Source: Nocardia sp. NBC_01503
GTDB lineage: Bacteria > Actinomycetota > Actinomycetes > Mycobacteriales > Mycobacteriaceae
Assembly (NCBI RefSeq): GCF_036327755.1
Contig: NZ_CP109596.1
Coordinates: 248,001 to 312,000, forward strand
Direction: 5' to 3'
DNA: 64,000 bases
A program made the position numbers and the translations under genes. The notes beneath the pieces are model-generated. The model searched no databases. It was not told the DNA's origin and saw nothing but the letters and a program-made list of their open reading frames with translations. Below, in pieces: positions 1 to 9,125 of the stretch (positions are counted from its first letter, which is position 1; each line of letters begins with the position of its first letter).

Positions 1-1
1 G

Positions 2-235
2 CTGAACGAATCCATGTGCAATCAGGTGGCGAATCGGTTGCGCGGCAAGAAGGTTCGCGATGTGATTCCGGAGCGGCTGACCAAGATTCCGGCGGCGCAG
101 GCGGACGACAACACCGTCGAGGTGGCGGCGCTGATGGCCAGGTACAAATCGCCGCTGATCGCGGTGCTGGACGGCAAGCGGCTGATCGGTGTCATCACCG
201 CCTCGCGGCTGCTGGAAGTGGCGTTGAACAACTGA
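2..235 (+). CDS. CBS-domain protein, C-terminal part (5' end outside window)
   Basis: The reading frame is open from the first bases of the window, so the gene starts upstream. The visible 77 residues match the second half of a CBS pair: a [14 protein letters not shown] entry strand, the hydrophobic run [23 protein letters not shown] and a closing helix. CBS pairs usually bind adenine nucleotides and regulate a linked transporter or enzyme. The stop lies 16 bp before an ArsB/NhaD-type permease, so this may be the regulatory domain of a channel or transporter of the same operon, for example an MgtE- or magnesium-type protein. The N-terminal architecture cannot be seen. Confidence 0.75.
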   Translation: MNESMCNQVANRLRGKKVRDVIPERLTKIPAAQADDNTVEVAALMARYKSPLIAVLDGKRLIGVITASRLLEVALNN

Positions 236-251
236 ACCCGCGGCGGTCCCG

Positions 252-1541
252 GTGACCGCCGTCGCCATCGCGGTCTTCGCGGTGGCGTACACGCTGATCG
301 CCTCCGAGCGCGTTCACAAGACCACGGCCGCGCTGGCCGGTGCCGGTGTAGTGGTCGCCGTCGGGCTGATGACCTCCGATGACGTCTTCTTCTCCCGGGA
401 GACCGGCGTCGACTGGAATGTCATCTTCCTGCTGCTCGGCATGATGATCATCGTCGGCGTACTGCGCCAGACCGGTGTCTTCGAGTTCGCCGCGGTGTGG
501 GCGGCCAAGCGCGCCAAGGGTTCCGCGCTGCGGGTGATGATCCTGCTGACGCTGATCACCGCGATCGCCTCGGGGTTCCTGGACAATGTGACCACGGTGC
601 TGCTCATCGCCCCGGTCACCCTGCTGGTCTGCGAGCGCCTGGACGTACCGCCCGCGCCGTTCCTGATCGCGGAGGTGCTGGCCTCCAATATCGGCGGCGC
701 CAGCACCCTGATCGGTGATCCGCCGAACATCATCATCGGCAGCCGGGCGGGCCTGTCGTTCAATGATTTCGTCTTCAATCTGACCCCGATCGTGCTGATC
801 GCGCTGGCGGTGTTCACGCTGCTGCTGCCGCGTCTGTTCCGCGGTTCGTTCACCGTCGATCCCGAGCGCGCCGCCGACATCATGCTGTTGAACGAGCGGG
901 AGGCGATTCGCGATCCGAGGCTGCTGATCAAATGCGCCGCGGTGCTGGCGGCGGTGTTCGCGGGGTTCTTCGGGCACTCCCTCTTCCATATCGAGCCGTC
1001 GCTGGTGGCGCTGCTGGGCGCGGGCGTGCTGGTGCTGATATCCGATCTGCCGCAACGGGATTACCTGGTGGCGGTGGAGTGGGAGACGCTGCTGTTCTTC
1101 GCGGGCCTGTTCGTCATGATCGGCGCACTGGTGAAAACCGGTGTGATAGCCCGCATTGCGAGCTGGGCGACCGACCTCACCGGCGGAAACGCGCTGGTGG
1201 CAACGATGCTCATCCTGGGTGTGTCGGCGGTGTTGTCCGGTGTCATCGACAATATTCCGTACGTGGCGACCATGAGCCCGCTGGTGGCCGAGCTGGCCGG
1301 TTCCATCGATCACCCGGGGCAGTCGCAGGCGCTGTGGTGGGCGCTGGCGATCGGCGCGGATTTCGGTGGCAATCTCACCGCGGTCGGCGCGAGCGCGAAT
1401 GTGGTCATGCTCGGTATCGCCCGCCGCTCGGATCACCCCATCTCGTTCTGGGAGTTCACCCGAAAGGGCGCGGTGGTCACGGCCGTGACCGTGGCGGTGG
1501 CCGCGCCCTACCTCTGGCTACGGTATTTCGTGCTCGCCTGA
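252..1541 (+). CDS. ArsB/NhaD-type (SLC13-like) membrane permease
   Basis: The 429-residue protein is almost entirely hydrophobic, with about 11-12 predicted membrane segments. It belongs by appearance to the ion transporter superfamily (ArsB, NhaD, CitM). Two inverted halves are visible. Each carries the family's hairpin signature around a [14 protein letters not shown] stretch (first half) and a [15 protein letters not shown] stretch (second half), and [12 protein letters not shown] and [14 protein letters not shown] are the matching loop motifs. The substrate could be arsenite, sodium/proton or a dicarboxylate. No arsR or arsC lies nearby, so arsenite is not supported by context. GTG start, 16 bp after the CBS gene, probably co-transcribed. 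Confidence 0.85.
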   Translation: MTAVAIAVFAVAYTLIASERVHKTTAALAGAGVVVAVGLMTSDDVFFSRETGVDWNVIFLLLGMMIIVGVLRQTGVFEFAAVWAAKRAKGSALRVMILLTLITAIASGFLDNVTTVLLIAPVTLLVCERLDVPPAPFLIAEVLASNIGGASTLIGDPPNIIIGSRAGLSFNDFVFNLTPIVLIALAVFTLLLPRLFRGSFTVDPERAADIMLLNEREAIRDPRLLIKCAAVLAAVFAGFFGHSLFHIEPSLVALLGAGVLVLISDLPQRDYLVAVEWETLLFFAGLFVMIGALVKTGVIARIASWATDLTGGNALVATMLILGVSAVLSGVIDNIPYVATMSPLVAELAGSIDHPGQSQALWWALAIGADFGGNLTAVGASANVVMLGIARRSDHPISFWEFTRKGAVVTAVTVAVAAPYLWLRYFVLA

Positions 1542-1632
1542 TCACCCGTCGAGTCCTGTTCGCCGGGACATTGGCCACATTCCGGTGAAGATTCGTGCGG
1601 CGACTGGCAAATTCACGGCTACGGATACCAGA

Positions 1633-3870
1633 ATGGTCGCCGCCATGTCCTTATCCAGCACCGATCAGCCCTCGCCGACAGCGCCGGACAGCGACCCCCA
1701 GGCCGCACCGGCGCCGAGCCCCGGTTCCGGTACCACGGACCGCGCTCCGGGCGTGTACCGGCACGACCTGGACGGTCTGCGCGGTATCGCCATCGCCCTG
1801 GTGGTGATCTTCCATATCTGGTTCGGCCGGGTCTCCGGCGGCGTGGACGTCTTCCTGGTGCTCTCGGGCTTCTTCTTCACCGGCATGCTGCTGCGCCGCG
1901 CGGACGGCGGACCGGTCGGTGTGCCCGCGACCATCCGGCGCACGCTGCGGCGGCTACTACCCGCCATGGTGGTGGTGCTCGCGGCGGTCGTGATCGCGGC
2001 GGTGCTGCTGCTACCGCACACCCGCTGGACCGATATCGCGGCGCAGACGCTGGCCTCGCTCTTCTACTACCAGAACTGGTACCTGGCGCTGTCCTGGTCG
2101 GACTATCTGGCCGCCGACCCGTCGGTGAGCCCGCTACAGCATCTGTGGTCCATGTCGGTGCAGGGCCAGTGCTATCTGGGGATGCTGCTGATCATCGCGG
2201 CGACCGCCTGGCTCGCCCGACGCGGCCCCGCGATCGTCCGGCGGGTGGCCCCGGTGCGCCGGGTGCTGAGGTCCGATCCGGTGCGCCGGATCGTCCAATC
2301 CGCCACCGCGCGCCGGGTGCTGCGGGCGGCCGGACCGCAGGGCGGGCTGCGCATCACCCTCGCCGTCCTCTTCACCGTGATCGCGGTGATCTCGTTCCGC
2401 TATGCCGCCGAAGGTGTTTCGACCCAGCAGGGCTGGAACTACTACGACACCTTCGCCCGCGCCTGGGAGCCCCTCACGGGTGCGCTGCTGGCCATTGTCG
2501 CGCCGATGCTCAACCCGCACAGCCTGATTCGAGCGGCCTACGCCTGGGCGGGTATCGCGGCGATCGTGGCCTGCGGCTGGCTGGTGAACGGTTCGGCGGT
2601 ATTCCCCGGTCCGGCCGCGCTGATTCCGGTGCTGGCGACCGCGGGTCTGATACTGGCGGGAACCGGCTTGGCCACCGCCGGACAGCCTTTGGTGAATCGC
2701 CTGCTGGCCAGCGCGCCCATGGTGGGCCTGGGTGGCTTCGCGTACGCGCTGTACCTGTGGCATTGGCCGATGCTGATCTTCTACCTGGGTGAGCGGCATG
2801 AGCGCGCGGCCGGTGCGCTGGGCGGGCTGATGATCATCGTCGCCTCGTTCGTACTGGCCTATGGCACACACCGATTCGTGGAGGAGCCGCTGCGGCTGCG
2901 GTCCACACCGACCCTGCCGGCGCGGGCCCGCATGCTCACCGGCGTCGCGGTCAGCACCGTCGGTGTCCTGCTGCTGGGATCGACCCTGGCCTGGCAGTGG
3001 AGCAATGGCGCGAAGGCGCATGCGGTGGGCGAGCTCGATCCGGCGAAGTATCCCGGCGCGGCGGCGCTCACCGACCACGCGCTGGTACCGCGCGCACCCA
3101 TGCGGCCGACCATGGAGGAGGCCCCCGCCGATATCGCCTACCCGACCCGGGACGGCTGTATCGCCGACTTCGACACCCGCTCGGTGGTCACCTGCGTCTA
3201 CGGCGACGCGAACGCGCATCGCACCATTGCCGTGGTCGGCAATTCCCATGCCGAACATTGGATTCCGGCGCTGCAGATCGCGGCGGAGAAGTACCGCTTC
3301 AAGGTCACCGTCTATCTCAAGATGGGCTGCCCGCTCACCGTGGCGGAGGAGCCCATGTACAAGGGCCAGCACAATCCGGACTGCAAGGACTGGTCGCACG
3401 ATGTGATCGAGCGGCTCGGCGACGAACGCCCCGACTTCGTCTTCACCACCGGCACCCGCCCCGCCGACAATGGCGGCGACGAGACGCCGCAGGACTATCT
3501 CGACGTATGGCAGGCGCTCTCCGATCGCGGCCTGCAGGTGCTCGCCATTCGCGATACACCGTGGTTGCGCCGCAACGGTATTCGCTATCGCGCCATCGAC
3601 TGCCTCGCTTCGGGCGGTAATCGCCTGGAATGCGGTATGAAGCGACCGGACGCGCTCTCCGCGGTCGATCCGGCCCTCGCCGCCTCGGACGATTTCCCCA
3701 ATGTGCATGTGCTGGATCTGAACAACGCGGTCTGCGAACCGGATACCTGCGCCGTGGTGGAGGGCAATATCCTCGTCTACCACGATGAGCATCACCTCAC
3801 CGCGAGCTATTCCCGTTCTCTCGCACCGGAACTCGAGCACCAGCTACAACCGATCCTGCACTGGTGGTGA
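1633..3870 (+). CDS. Acyltransferase family 3 (OafA/YrhL-like) with C-terminal SGNH domain
   Basis: This inner-membrane O-acyltransferase probably transfers acetyl or longer acyl groups to a cell-envelope glycan or lipid. After a Pro-rich N-terminus, the motif YRHDLDGLRGIAIALVVIFH gives the family's catalytic histidine region. About ten membrane helices follow to roughly residue 450. The C-terminal ~270 residues look like an extracytoplasmic SGNH hydrolase domain: IAVVGNSHAEHW supplies the GxSH block and VYHDEHHLT the C-terminal Asp-x-x-His. A GTG at 1585 is also in frame; I chose the ATG at 1633 (another ATG lies at 1645), and none has a strong ribosome site. Acceptor unknown. Confidence 0.85.
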   Translation: MVAAMSLSSTDQPSPTAPDSDPQAAPAPSPGSGTTDRAPGVYRHDLDGLRGIAIALVVIFHIWFGRVSGGVDVFLVLSGFFFTGMLLRRADGGPVGVPATIRRTLRRLLPAMVVVLAAVVIAAVLLLPHTRWTDIAAQTLASLFYYQNWYLALSWSDYLAADPSVSPLQHLWSMSVQGQCYLGMLLIIAATAWLARRGPAIVRRVAPVRRVLRSDPVRRIVQSATARRVLRAAGPQGGLRITLAVLFTVIAVISFRYAAEGVSTQQGWNYYDTFARAWEPLTGALLAIVAPMLNPHSLIRAAYAWAGIAAIVACGWLVNGSAVFPGPAALIPVLATAGLILAGTGLATAGQPLVNRLLASAPMVGLGGFAYALYLWHWPMLIFYLGERHERAAGALGGLMIIVASFVLAYGTHRFVEEPLRLRSTPTLPARARMLTGVAVSTVGVLLLGSTLAWQWSNGAKAHAVGELDPAKYPGAAALTDHALVPRAPMRPTMEEAPADIAYPTRDGCIADFDTRSVVTCVYGDANAHRTIAVVGNSHAEHWIPALQIAAEKYRFKVTVYLKMGCPLTVAEEPMYKGQHNPDCKDWSHDVIERLGDERPDFVFTTGTRPADNGGDETPQDYLDVWQALSDRGLQVLAIRDTPWLRRNGIRYRAIDCLASGGNRLECGMKRPDALSAVDPALAASDDFPNVHVLDLNNAVCEPDTCAVVEGNILVYHDEHHLTASYSRSLAPELEHQLQPILHWW

Positions 3871-4019
3871 ACCGACTCCCAAGGGCGACAACTGATATCG
3901 TGCCGTCGGGGTAACTCGTGGGGTACCCCCGAAATCGTATCGGCTCGTAACCGCCGGCACGCGTTGGTAGCTGTAAACGGCACCCGAGCCGGGCGCTGAA
4001 GTCCCGGGGAGGCGGCACA

Positions 4020-5561
4020 GTGAACGGCGGGGGTTTTCCAATCGAGATAGTGCTGGCGCTGATCGGTATCGCGGTACCGGTTGCGGCCTTCATCTGGGAA
4101 TTCGTGCTGGTGGGGCGCAAACGCCTCGGCTATCGGGTGCAGATGGATACGCCGGTCACCGGTGAGATCGAATCCGTATTCCCGGGTGTGCTACCGCAAT
4201 TGCGCCCCGACGGGACCGGCACACCACCGGATCTGCAAGACCTGTCCGTGGTGTTGATGCGTATCGAGAACAATGGCGCGACCGATATCGACAATGGCGA
4301 CTACGCGGTGCCCGATGCGGAACCGGTCGGCGTGCACATCCACTTCCCGAATCGGCGCGTAATCGGTATGGCGGTCACCGAACTCAGCGATGACACCCTC
4401 GGCGACAGTCTGCGCCCGGGAACGGGAATCGGCACGCGCGAGGACGCCGCGCACCGGGTGGGCATCATCGACCTGCCCAAGGTGCCGTTGAATCGCGGTG
4501 ACCACTACAAGATCCTGGCGATTCTGCAGCGCAGCAGTGGCTCGGGCGAGTATCCCCCGCCGACCGTGCGCGCCAAACTCAAGGGTGGCCGGGTCGCCGA
4601 AACCCGAAGCAACTCCGGACGTTCGCCTCGACTGCTGGCGCTGATCGGCTTCCTGGTGGCGGTGGTCGCCATCCAGTACGTGGTCGGTACGGGCACCGAT
4701 GACGCCCCGGTCAACGCCGACTGCACTACCGGCAAACTCACCCTGGTGGGCTCTTCGGCATTCGAACCGGCCATCCGTGACGCCGCCGCCGCGTACCAGC
4801 GGCTCTGTGCCGGAGCGGATTTCGGCTTCGAGTTCGACGGAAGTGAGCGGGGCCTGAGCCGGGTTGACGACGAGGGTAAGGACAACCCGGCACTGCTGGC
4901 GATCAACGACGGCCCCAAGGGCGTCGGCTATCCGAATCTGCAACCGCGCACGCTGGCGTTGTCGCTGTTCACCGTGATCGTCAATCCCGGTGTGGGGGTG
5001 CGCGATCTGAGTGTGCGGCAGATCCGCGATATCTATGCGGGCCGGGTGGACAACTGGCAGCTGGTCGGCGGCCCGAACCTGCCTGTGCGCGTGATACATC
5101 GGGCGCTGGGCTCGGGCAGCCGGGAAACCTTCCGCGCCCGGGTACTGGGTGACGAGCAGCCCCCTGCGCCGCCCGCCACCAGCTGTCGCACCATCCTCGC
5201 CACCAATCCGCCGGGCGCGTCCTTCTGCGAGGTCCCGGTCACCAAGGACATGCTCAAGGCCGTGGCGGAGGTTCCCGGTGCCATCGGCTACGCCGAGAAC
5301 ACCGATGCCGCAAAGGCTTCCGATGTGCAGGCGGTGACCATCGGCGGCCACTCCGCCACCCGCGAACAGGTGCTCACGCACACCTATCCGCTCTGGAATG
5401 TCGAGTACGCCTACAGCAACGGCGAACTTCCCGCCGATTCCCTCGCGGCGGCCTTCCTGCGGTACCTCACCGACCTCCAGGGCAAGGACGTATTGCGCTC
5501 GTACGGCAATACCCCGTGCACCGAACTGGCGAACCCGACCAGCTGCCAGCCCACGTCCTGA
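4020..5561 (+). CDS. Two-helix membrane protein with PstS-like periplasmic binding domain
   Basis: The 513-residue protein has a first membrane helix at about residues 6-29. A beta-rich domain follows (~35-200; DLSVVLMRIENNGATDIDNGDY), then a second helix at about 207-227 (LLALIGFLVAVVAIQYVV). The C-terminal ~280 residues resemble phosphate ABC binding proteins: LTLVGSSAFEPAI at the start, then LSVRQIRDIYAGRVDNW and HRALGSGSRETF, both classic PstS signatures. Two helices put the middle domain inside the cell and the binding domain outside, suggesting a sensor or scaffold and not a transporter lipoprotein. No pstCAB genes are adjacent. GTG start with GGAGG 8-12 bp upstream. Confidence 0.8.
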   Translation: MNGGGFPIEIVLALIGIAVPVAAFIWEFVLVGRKRLGYRVQMDTPVTGEIESVFPGVLPQLRPDGTGTPPDLQDLSVVLMRIENNGATDIDNGDYAVPDAEPVGVHIHFPNRRVIGMAVTELSDDTLGDSLRPGTGIGTREDAAHRVGIIDLPKVPLNRGDHYKILAILQRSSGSGEYPPPTVRAKLKGGRVAETRSNSGRSPRLLALIGFLVAVVAIQYVVGTGTDDAPVNADCTTGKLTLVGSSAFEPAIRDAAAAYQRLCAGADFGFEFDGSERGLSRVDDEGKDNPALLAINDGPKGVGYPNLQPRTLALSLFTVIVNPGVGVRDLSVRQIRDIYAGRVDNWQLVGGPNLPVRVIHRALGSGSRETFRARVLGDEQPPAPPATSCRTILATNPPGASFCEVPVTKDMLKAVAEVPGAIGYAENTDAAKASDVQAVTIGGHSATREQVLTHTYPLWNVEYAYSNGELPADSLAAAFLRYLTDLQGKDVLRSYGNTPCTELANPTSCQPTS

Positions 5562-5567
5562 ATCGGC

Positions 5568-5891
5568 TCAGCTGTCGGACTGCTCGTACAACTCGACCCA
5601 CACCGCGAAGTTGTTCAGCAGTTCGACGATGCGCCAGCCGTTCTCGGTGAGCCGAACGGGTTCGGCGATCTCGAGCGGTTCATCCCAACTGCCGGTGCCG
5701 TCGGTGGTCACCAGCCCGTAGGCCGCGACCACCCGCAGCACCCGGGACACCCCGGGGCGGCGCAGACTCAGCGCCGAGCGCAGCTCGCGCACCGTATGCG
5801 GTCCCCATGCCAGCAGATCCAGCAGCTCGACCACGCCACGGTGATTCACCACCTCGCGCAGTACGCGCATCTCCTGTGCCTGGTCTTCCAT
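5568..5891 (-). CDS. Small winged-helix transcriptional regulator
   Basis: The 107-residue protein carries a winged helix-turn-helix fold: GVVELLDLLAWGPHTVRELRS, then LRRPGVSRVLRVVAAYGLV as recognition helix, then a wing rich in polar residues. It resembles HxlR/ArsR/MarR-type minimal regulators but has no clear metal- or thiol-sensing cysteines. It lies convergent to the PstS-like gene (6 bp apart) and downstream of the kdp operon on the same strand, separated from it by a 14-bp hairpin at 6023-6063. Target unknown. Confidence 0.7.
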   Translation of the reverse strand: MEDQAQEMRVLREVVNHRGVVELLDLLAWGPHTVRELRSALSLRRPGVSRVLRVVAAYGLVTTDGTGSWDEPLEIAEPVRLTENGWRIVELLNNFAVWVELYEQSDS

Positions 5892-6022
5892 CGAAACCGC
5901 TGCCTCACCTTCGATGCCAATTTCCTTGCAGCACAGACGTTATGCGTGTCACCGGCGCTCGACATCCACTCTTGACGGGACCCATGCGCCCGGGCCCGGC
6001 ATATTTACCCGATCAATACGCA

Positions 6023-6063
6023 AGGGCCACAGTCGCCCTCGTGAACGAAGCGACTGTGGCCCT
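6023..6063 (-). terminator. Hairpin downstream of kdpFABC
   Basis: A perfect 14-bp inverted repeat (AGGGCCACAGTCGC and its complement) surrounds a 13-nt loop. It lies 31 bp beyond the kdpC stop. There is no real U-tract, as is common in actinobacteria. It probably ends the kdp transcript and isolates the downstream regulator gene at 5568-5891. Confidence 0.7.
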
Positions 6064-6093
6064 GCGGTCCCACCGGCCGATACCGGCAGCTTT

Positions 6094-6975
6094 CTAGGCG
6101 CGGAACGGGTACTTGCCGTCCAGGTCGAGGTTGAGTTCGACCACGTTCACGCGGGGCTCGCCCAGGAAGCCGAGGGTGCGGCCGTCCGTGTGCGCATCCA
6201 CGAGGGCGCGCACCTGGTCCTGGGAGATATTGCGGGCCTTGGCGATTCGGGCGATCTGGATATCCGCGTACGCCGGGGAGATGTGCGGGTCCAGACCGGA
6301 ACCGCTGGCGGTCACGGCATCCGGCGGTACGGCCGACTCGGCGGGGGCGTCACCGCGGATCGGGACGATGAGCCCGGCCGAGTAGTCCTCGCCGTCGGCG
6401 GCGCACTCGACCGTGACGCCCTTGTACGCCTGCTGGAACGGAGTCTTGGTCACCGAGCAGAACTCGTTGACGCTCACCACCTTTTCGGGGTGATCGATCT
6501 GGCCGTTGGTCTCGCGCGGCCCGATGACCGACAGCACCGCGCCCACCCCGCCGGGGGTGCAGAACGGACGGCTGCCATCCACGCCCTCGAGCTCACCGAT
6601 GGTCTTGCTGCGGGTGCACACGGTAGTCAGCAGGCCGGTCTTGTCCGGCGCGCTGTCCACGATGTTCTCCGGGCCGAGGTTGCTCGCGCCCGTGGAGGTC
6701 GGGTCGTAGCCCGCGGTGCCCGCGGCGGAGGGACGGCTCTGGAAGTACTGCACCAGGGCATTGCCCTTGTCATCGGTGAACGACTGCCCGATGAGGCTGG
6801 AGCCGACCGTCACGCCGTTGCGTTCGATGAGCGAACCCTCGGCGTTGTCCTTCAGGCCGGGCAGCTGTGCGACCGCGAAAACCGCCAGCGGATAGATGAT
6901 TCCGGTGATCGCGGTCAGCACCAGTAGCGCGCGCAGGGCCGCCACATGCTGCCGGATCCAAGTTGACATGCGCAT
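6094..6975 (-). CDS. kdpC: Potassium-transporting ATPase subunit KdpC, enlarged
   Basis: KdpC is the single-span subunit that helps KdpB bind ATP. One N-terminal helix is visible (LRALLVLTAITGIIYPLAVF), followed by the family motifs GSSLIGQ, YFQSRPSAAG, GSGLDPHISP and the C-terminal LGEPRVNVVELNLDL. The protein is 293 residues, well over the usual ~190-200. An insertion of roughly 90 residues, with four cysteines (CTRSK, RPFC, EFCS, VECAAD), sits between the ENIVDSAPD region and GSGLDPHISP, in the extracytoplasmic part. It starts 1 nt after the kdpB stop; ATG at 6975 or 6969. Confidence 0.95.
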   Translation of the reverse strand: MRMSTWIRQHVAALRALLVLTAITGIIYPLAVFAVAQLPGLKDNAEGSLIERNGVTVGSSLIGQSFTDDKGNALVQYFQSRPSAAGTAGYDPTSTGASNLGPENIVDSAPDKTGLLTTVCTRSKTIGELEGVDGSRPFCTPGGVGAVLSVIGPRETNGQIDHPEKVVSVNEFCSVTKTPFQQAYKGVTVECAADGEDYSAGLIVPIRGDAPAESAVPPDAVTASGSGLDPHISPAYADIQIARIAKARNISQDQVRALVDAHTDGRTLGFLGEPRVNVVELNLDLDGKYPFRA

Positions 6976-6976
6976 T

Positions 6977-9124
6977 TCAGGACATCCCGGGGAGGAATTG
7001 GACGACGAGGTCGATCAGCTTGATGCCGATGAAGGGGGCGATGATGCCACCCACGCCGTAGACGGCCAGGTTGCGGCTCAAGAGCTTCGAGGCTGCCGCG
7101 GGCTTGTAGGCCACGCCGCGCAGCGCCAGCGGAATCAGCACCACGATGATGATCGCGTTGAAGATGACCGCGGACAGGATCGCCGACTGCGGGCTCGCCA
7201 GTCGCATCACATTGAGCATGTCCAGGCCGGGGTACAGCGCCACGAACAACGCGGGAATGATCGCGAAGTACTTGGCGATGTCGTTGGCGATGGAGAACGT
7301 GGTCAGCGCACCGCGGGTGATGAGCAACTGCTTGCCGATCTCCACGATCTCGATGAGCTTGGTCGGGTCCGAGTCGAGGTCGACCATATTGCCGGCCTCT
7401 TTCGCGGCCGACGTACCCGTGTTCATCGCGACGCCGACATCCGCCTGGGCGAGTGCGGGCGCGTCGTTGGTGCCGTCACCGGTCATGGCGACCAGGCGGC
7501 CACCGGCCTGCTCCTTCTTGATCAGCGCCAGCTTGTCCTCGGGAGTGGCCTCCGCGAGGAAGTCGTCGACGCCCGCCTCGTCCGCGATCGCCTTGGCGGT
7601 CAACGGATTGTCGCCGGTGATCATGACGGTGCGAATGCCCATCTTGCGCATCTCGTCGAAGCGCTCGCGCATACCCTGCTTCACCACATCCTTGAGATGG
7701 ATGACGCCGACCAGGCGGGCCTTACCGTCTTTGGCCTCCGCGACCACCAGCGGTGTGCCGCCGGAGGCGGAGATACCGTCCACGGTCTGGCCGACCTGAT
7801 CCGGAATCACCCCGCCCTGGGTACGCACCCATTCGGTGACGGCACTGGCCGCACCCTTGCGCAGCTGATGCCCGTCGGCCAGGTCCACACCCGACATGCG
7901 GGTCTGGGCGGTGAACTCCACCCAGGTCGCGCCGGTGAGCTCACCGGGGGTGCGCTCGCGCTTGTTGTACGCGGTCTTGGCGTACACCACGATGGAGCGA
8001 CCCTCGGGGGTCTCGTCGGCGAGGCTGGAAAGCTGTGCGGCATCGGCCATTTCGTCGGCGGACACACCCGGCATCGGCACGAAATCCGAAGCCTGACGGT
8101 TACCGAGGGTGATGGTGCCGGTCTTGTCCAGCAGCAGCGTGTTCACATCACCGGCGGCCTCGACCGCACGGCCCGACATGGCCAGCACATTGCGCTGCAC
8201 CAGCCGGTCCATACCGGCGATGCCGATGGCCGAGAGCAGGGCGCCGATGGTGGTCGGAATCAAGCAGACCAGCAGCGACACCATGACGATGCCGGTGATG
8301 CCATTGTTGTCGAGCGCCAAGCTGTCCGGCACGCCGGGCAGGTTCACCTTGGAGTAGATGGCCAGCGGCTGCAGGGTCGCCACCGCGAAGACGAAGATGA
8401 TGGTGAGCGCGGCGAGCAGGATGTTCAGCGCGATCTCGTTCGGCGTCTTCTGCCGCGACGCGCCCTCGACGAGCGCGATCATCTTGTCGATGAAGCTGCC
8501 GCCCGGCTCCTGGGTGATCTTGACGACCACCCGGTCGGACAGCACCGTGGTGCCACCGGTGACCGCGGAACGGTCGCCGCCGGACTCACGGATGACGGGT
8601 GCGGATTCACCGGTGATGGCCGATTCGTCCACCGAGGCAATACCTTCGACGACATCACCGTCACCCGGGATGACCTGGCCCGCCTCGACGACGACGAAGT
8701 CGCCGCGTTGCAGTTCGGCCGCCGCGACCCGCTCCTCGACCACCCGTGCGCCGGGCGACCAGTCGGCCAGGCGGCGAGCGACGGTGTCGGTCTTGGCTTT
8801 ACGCAGGGTATCGGCCTGCGCCTTACCGCGACCTTCGGCGACGGCCTCCGCCAGGTTGGCGAAAAGCACTGTCGCCCAGAGCCATACGACGATGGCCCAG
8901 CCGAAGAACGACGGGTCGACGACGGCGAGGATGGTGGACCAGATCGCGCCGATCTCGACGATCAGCATGACCGGGTTATGCCACAGCGTGCGCGGGTCCA
9001 GCTTCTTGAAGGCGTCCGGCAACGACTTCAGCAGCATCTGCGGATCGAACAGTCCGCTGGTGACCCGGCCCTTGGGCGATGACGCGTCCGGCGTCACCGC
9101 GGGTTCAATGGTGGGAGCAGACAT
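6977..9124 (-). CDS. kdpB: Potassium-transporting ATPase subunit KdpB (P-type ATPase)
   Basis: KdpB is the catalytic subunit of the high-affinity K+ pump. The 715-residue length is normal. Visible motifs: [10 protein letters not shown] in the actuator domain, the phosphorylated aspartate in LLLDKTGTI at about residue 333, [14 protein letters not shown], and the hinge [18 protein letters not shown]. The expected membrane helices flank these domains. The gene sits between kdpA (1 nt gap) and kdpC (1 nt gap), so translation is probably coupled. It is expressed under K+ limitation through KdpDE, which is encoded in this window. Confidence 0.98.
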   Translation of the reverse strand: MSAPTIEPAVTPDASSPKGRVTSGLFDPQMLLKSLPDAFKKLDPRTLWHNPVMLIVEIGAIWSTILAVVDPSFFGWAIVVWLWATVLFANLAEAVAEGRGKAQADTLRKAKTDTVARRLADWSPGARVVEERVAAAELQRGDFVVVEAGQVIPGDGDVVEGIASVDESAITGESAPVIRESGGDRSAVTGGTTVLSDRVVVKITQEPGGSFIDKMIALVEGASRQKTPNEIALNILLAALTIIFVFAVATLQPLAIYSKVNLPGVPDSLALDNNGITGIVMVSLLVCLIPTTIGALLSAIGIAGMDRLVQRNVLAMSGRAVEAAGDVNTLLLDKTGTITLGNRQASDFVPMPGVSADEMADAAQLSSLADETPEGRSIVVYAKTAYNKRERTPGELTGATWVEFTAQTRMSGVDLADGHQLRKGAASAVTEWVRTQGGVIPDQVGQTVDGISASGGTPLVVAEAKDGKARLVGVIHLKDVVKQGMRERFDEMRKMGIRTVMITGDNPLTAKAIADEAGVDDFLAEATPEDKLALIKKEQAGGRLVAMTGDGTNDAPALAQADVGVAMNTGTSAAKEAGNMVDLDSDPTKLIEIVEIGKQLLITRGALTTFSIANDIAKYFAIIPALFVALYPGLDMLNVMRLASPQSAILSAVIFNAIIIVVLIPLALRGVAYKPAAASKLLSRNLAVYGVGGIIAPFIGIKLIDLVVQFLPGMS

Positions 9125-9125
9125 T

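Noticed and set aside
195..1436. Long minus-strand open frame antisense to the permease
   Set aside because: Composition is Arg/His/Gln-rich with no domain, and the plus-strand frame gives a clear membrane permease.
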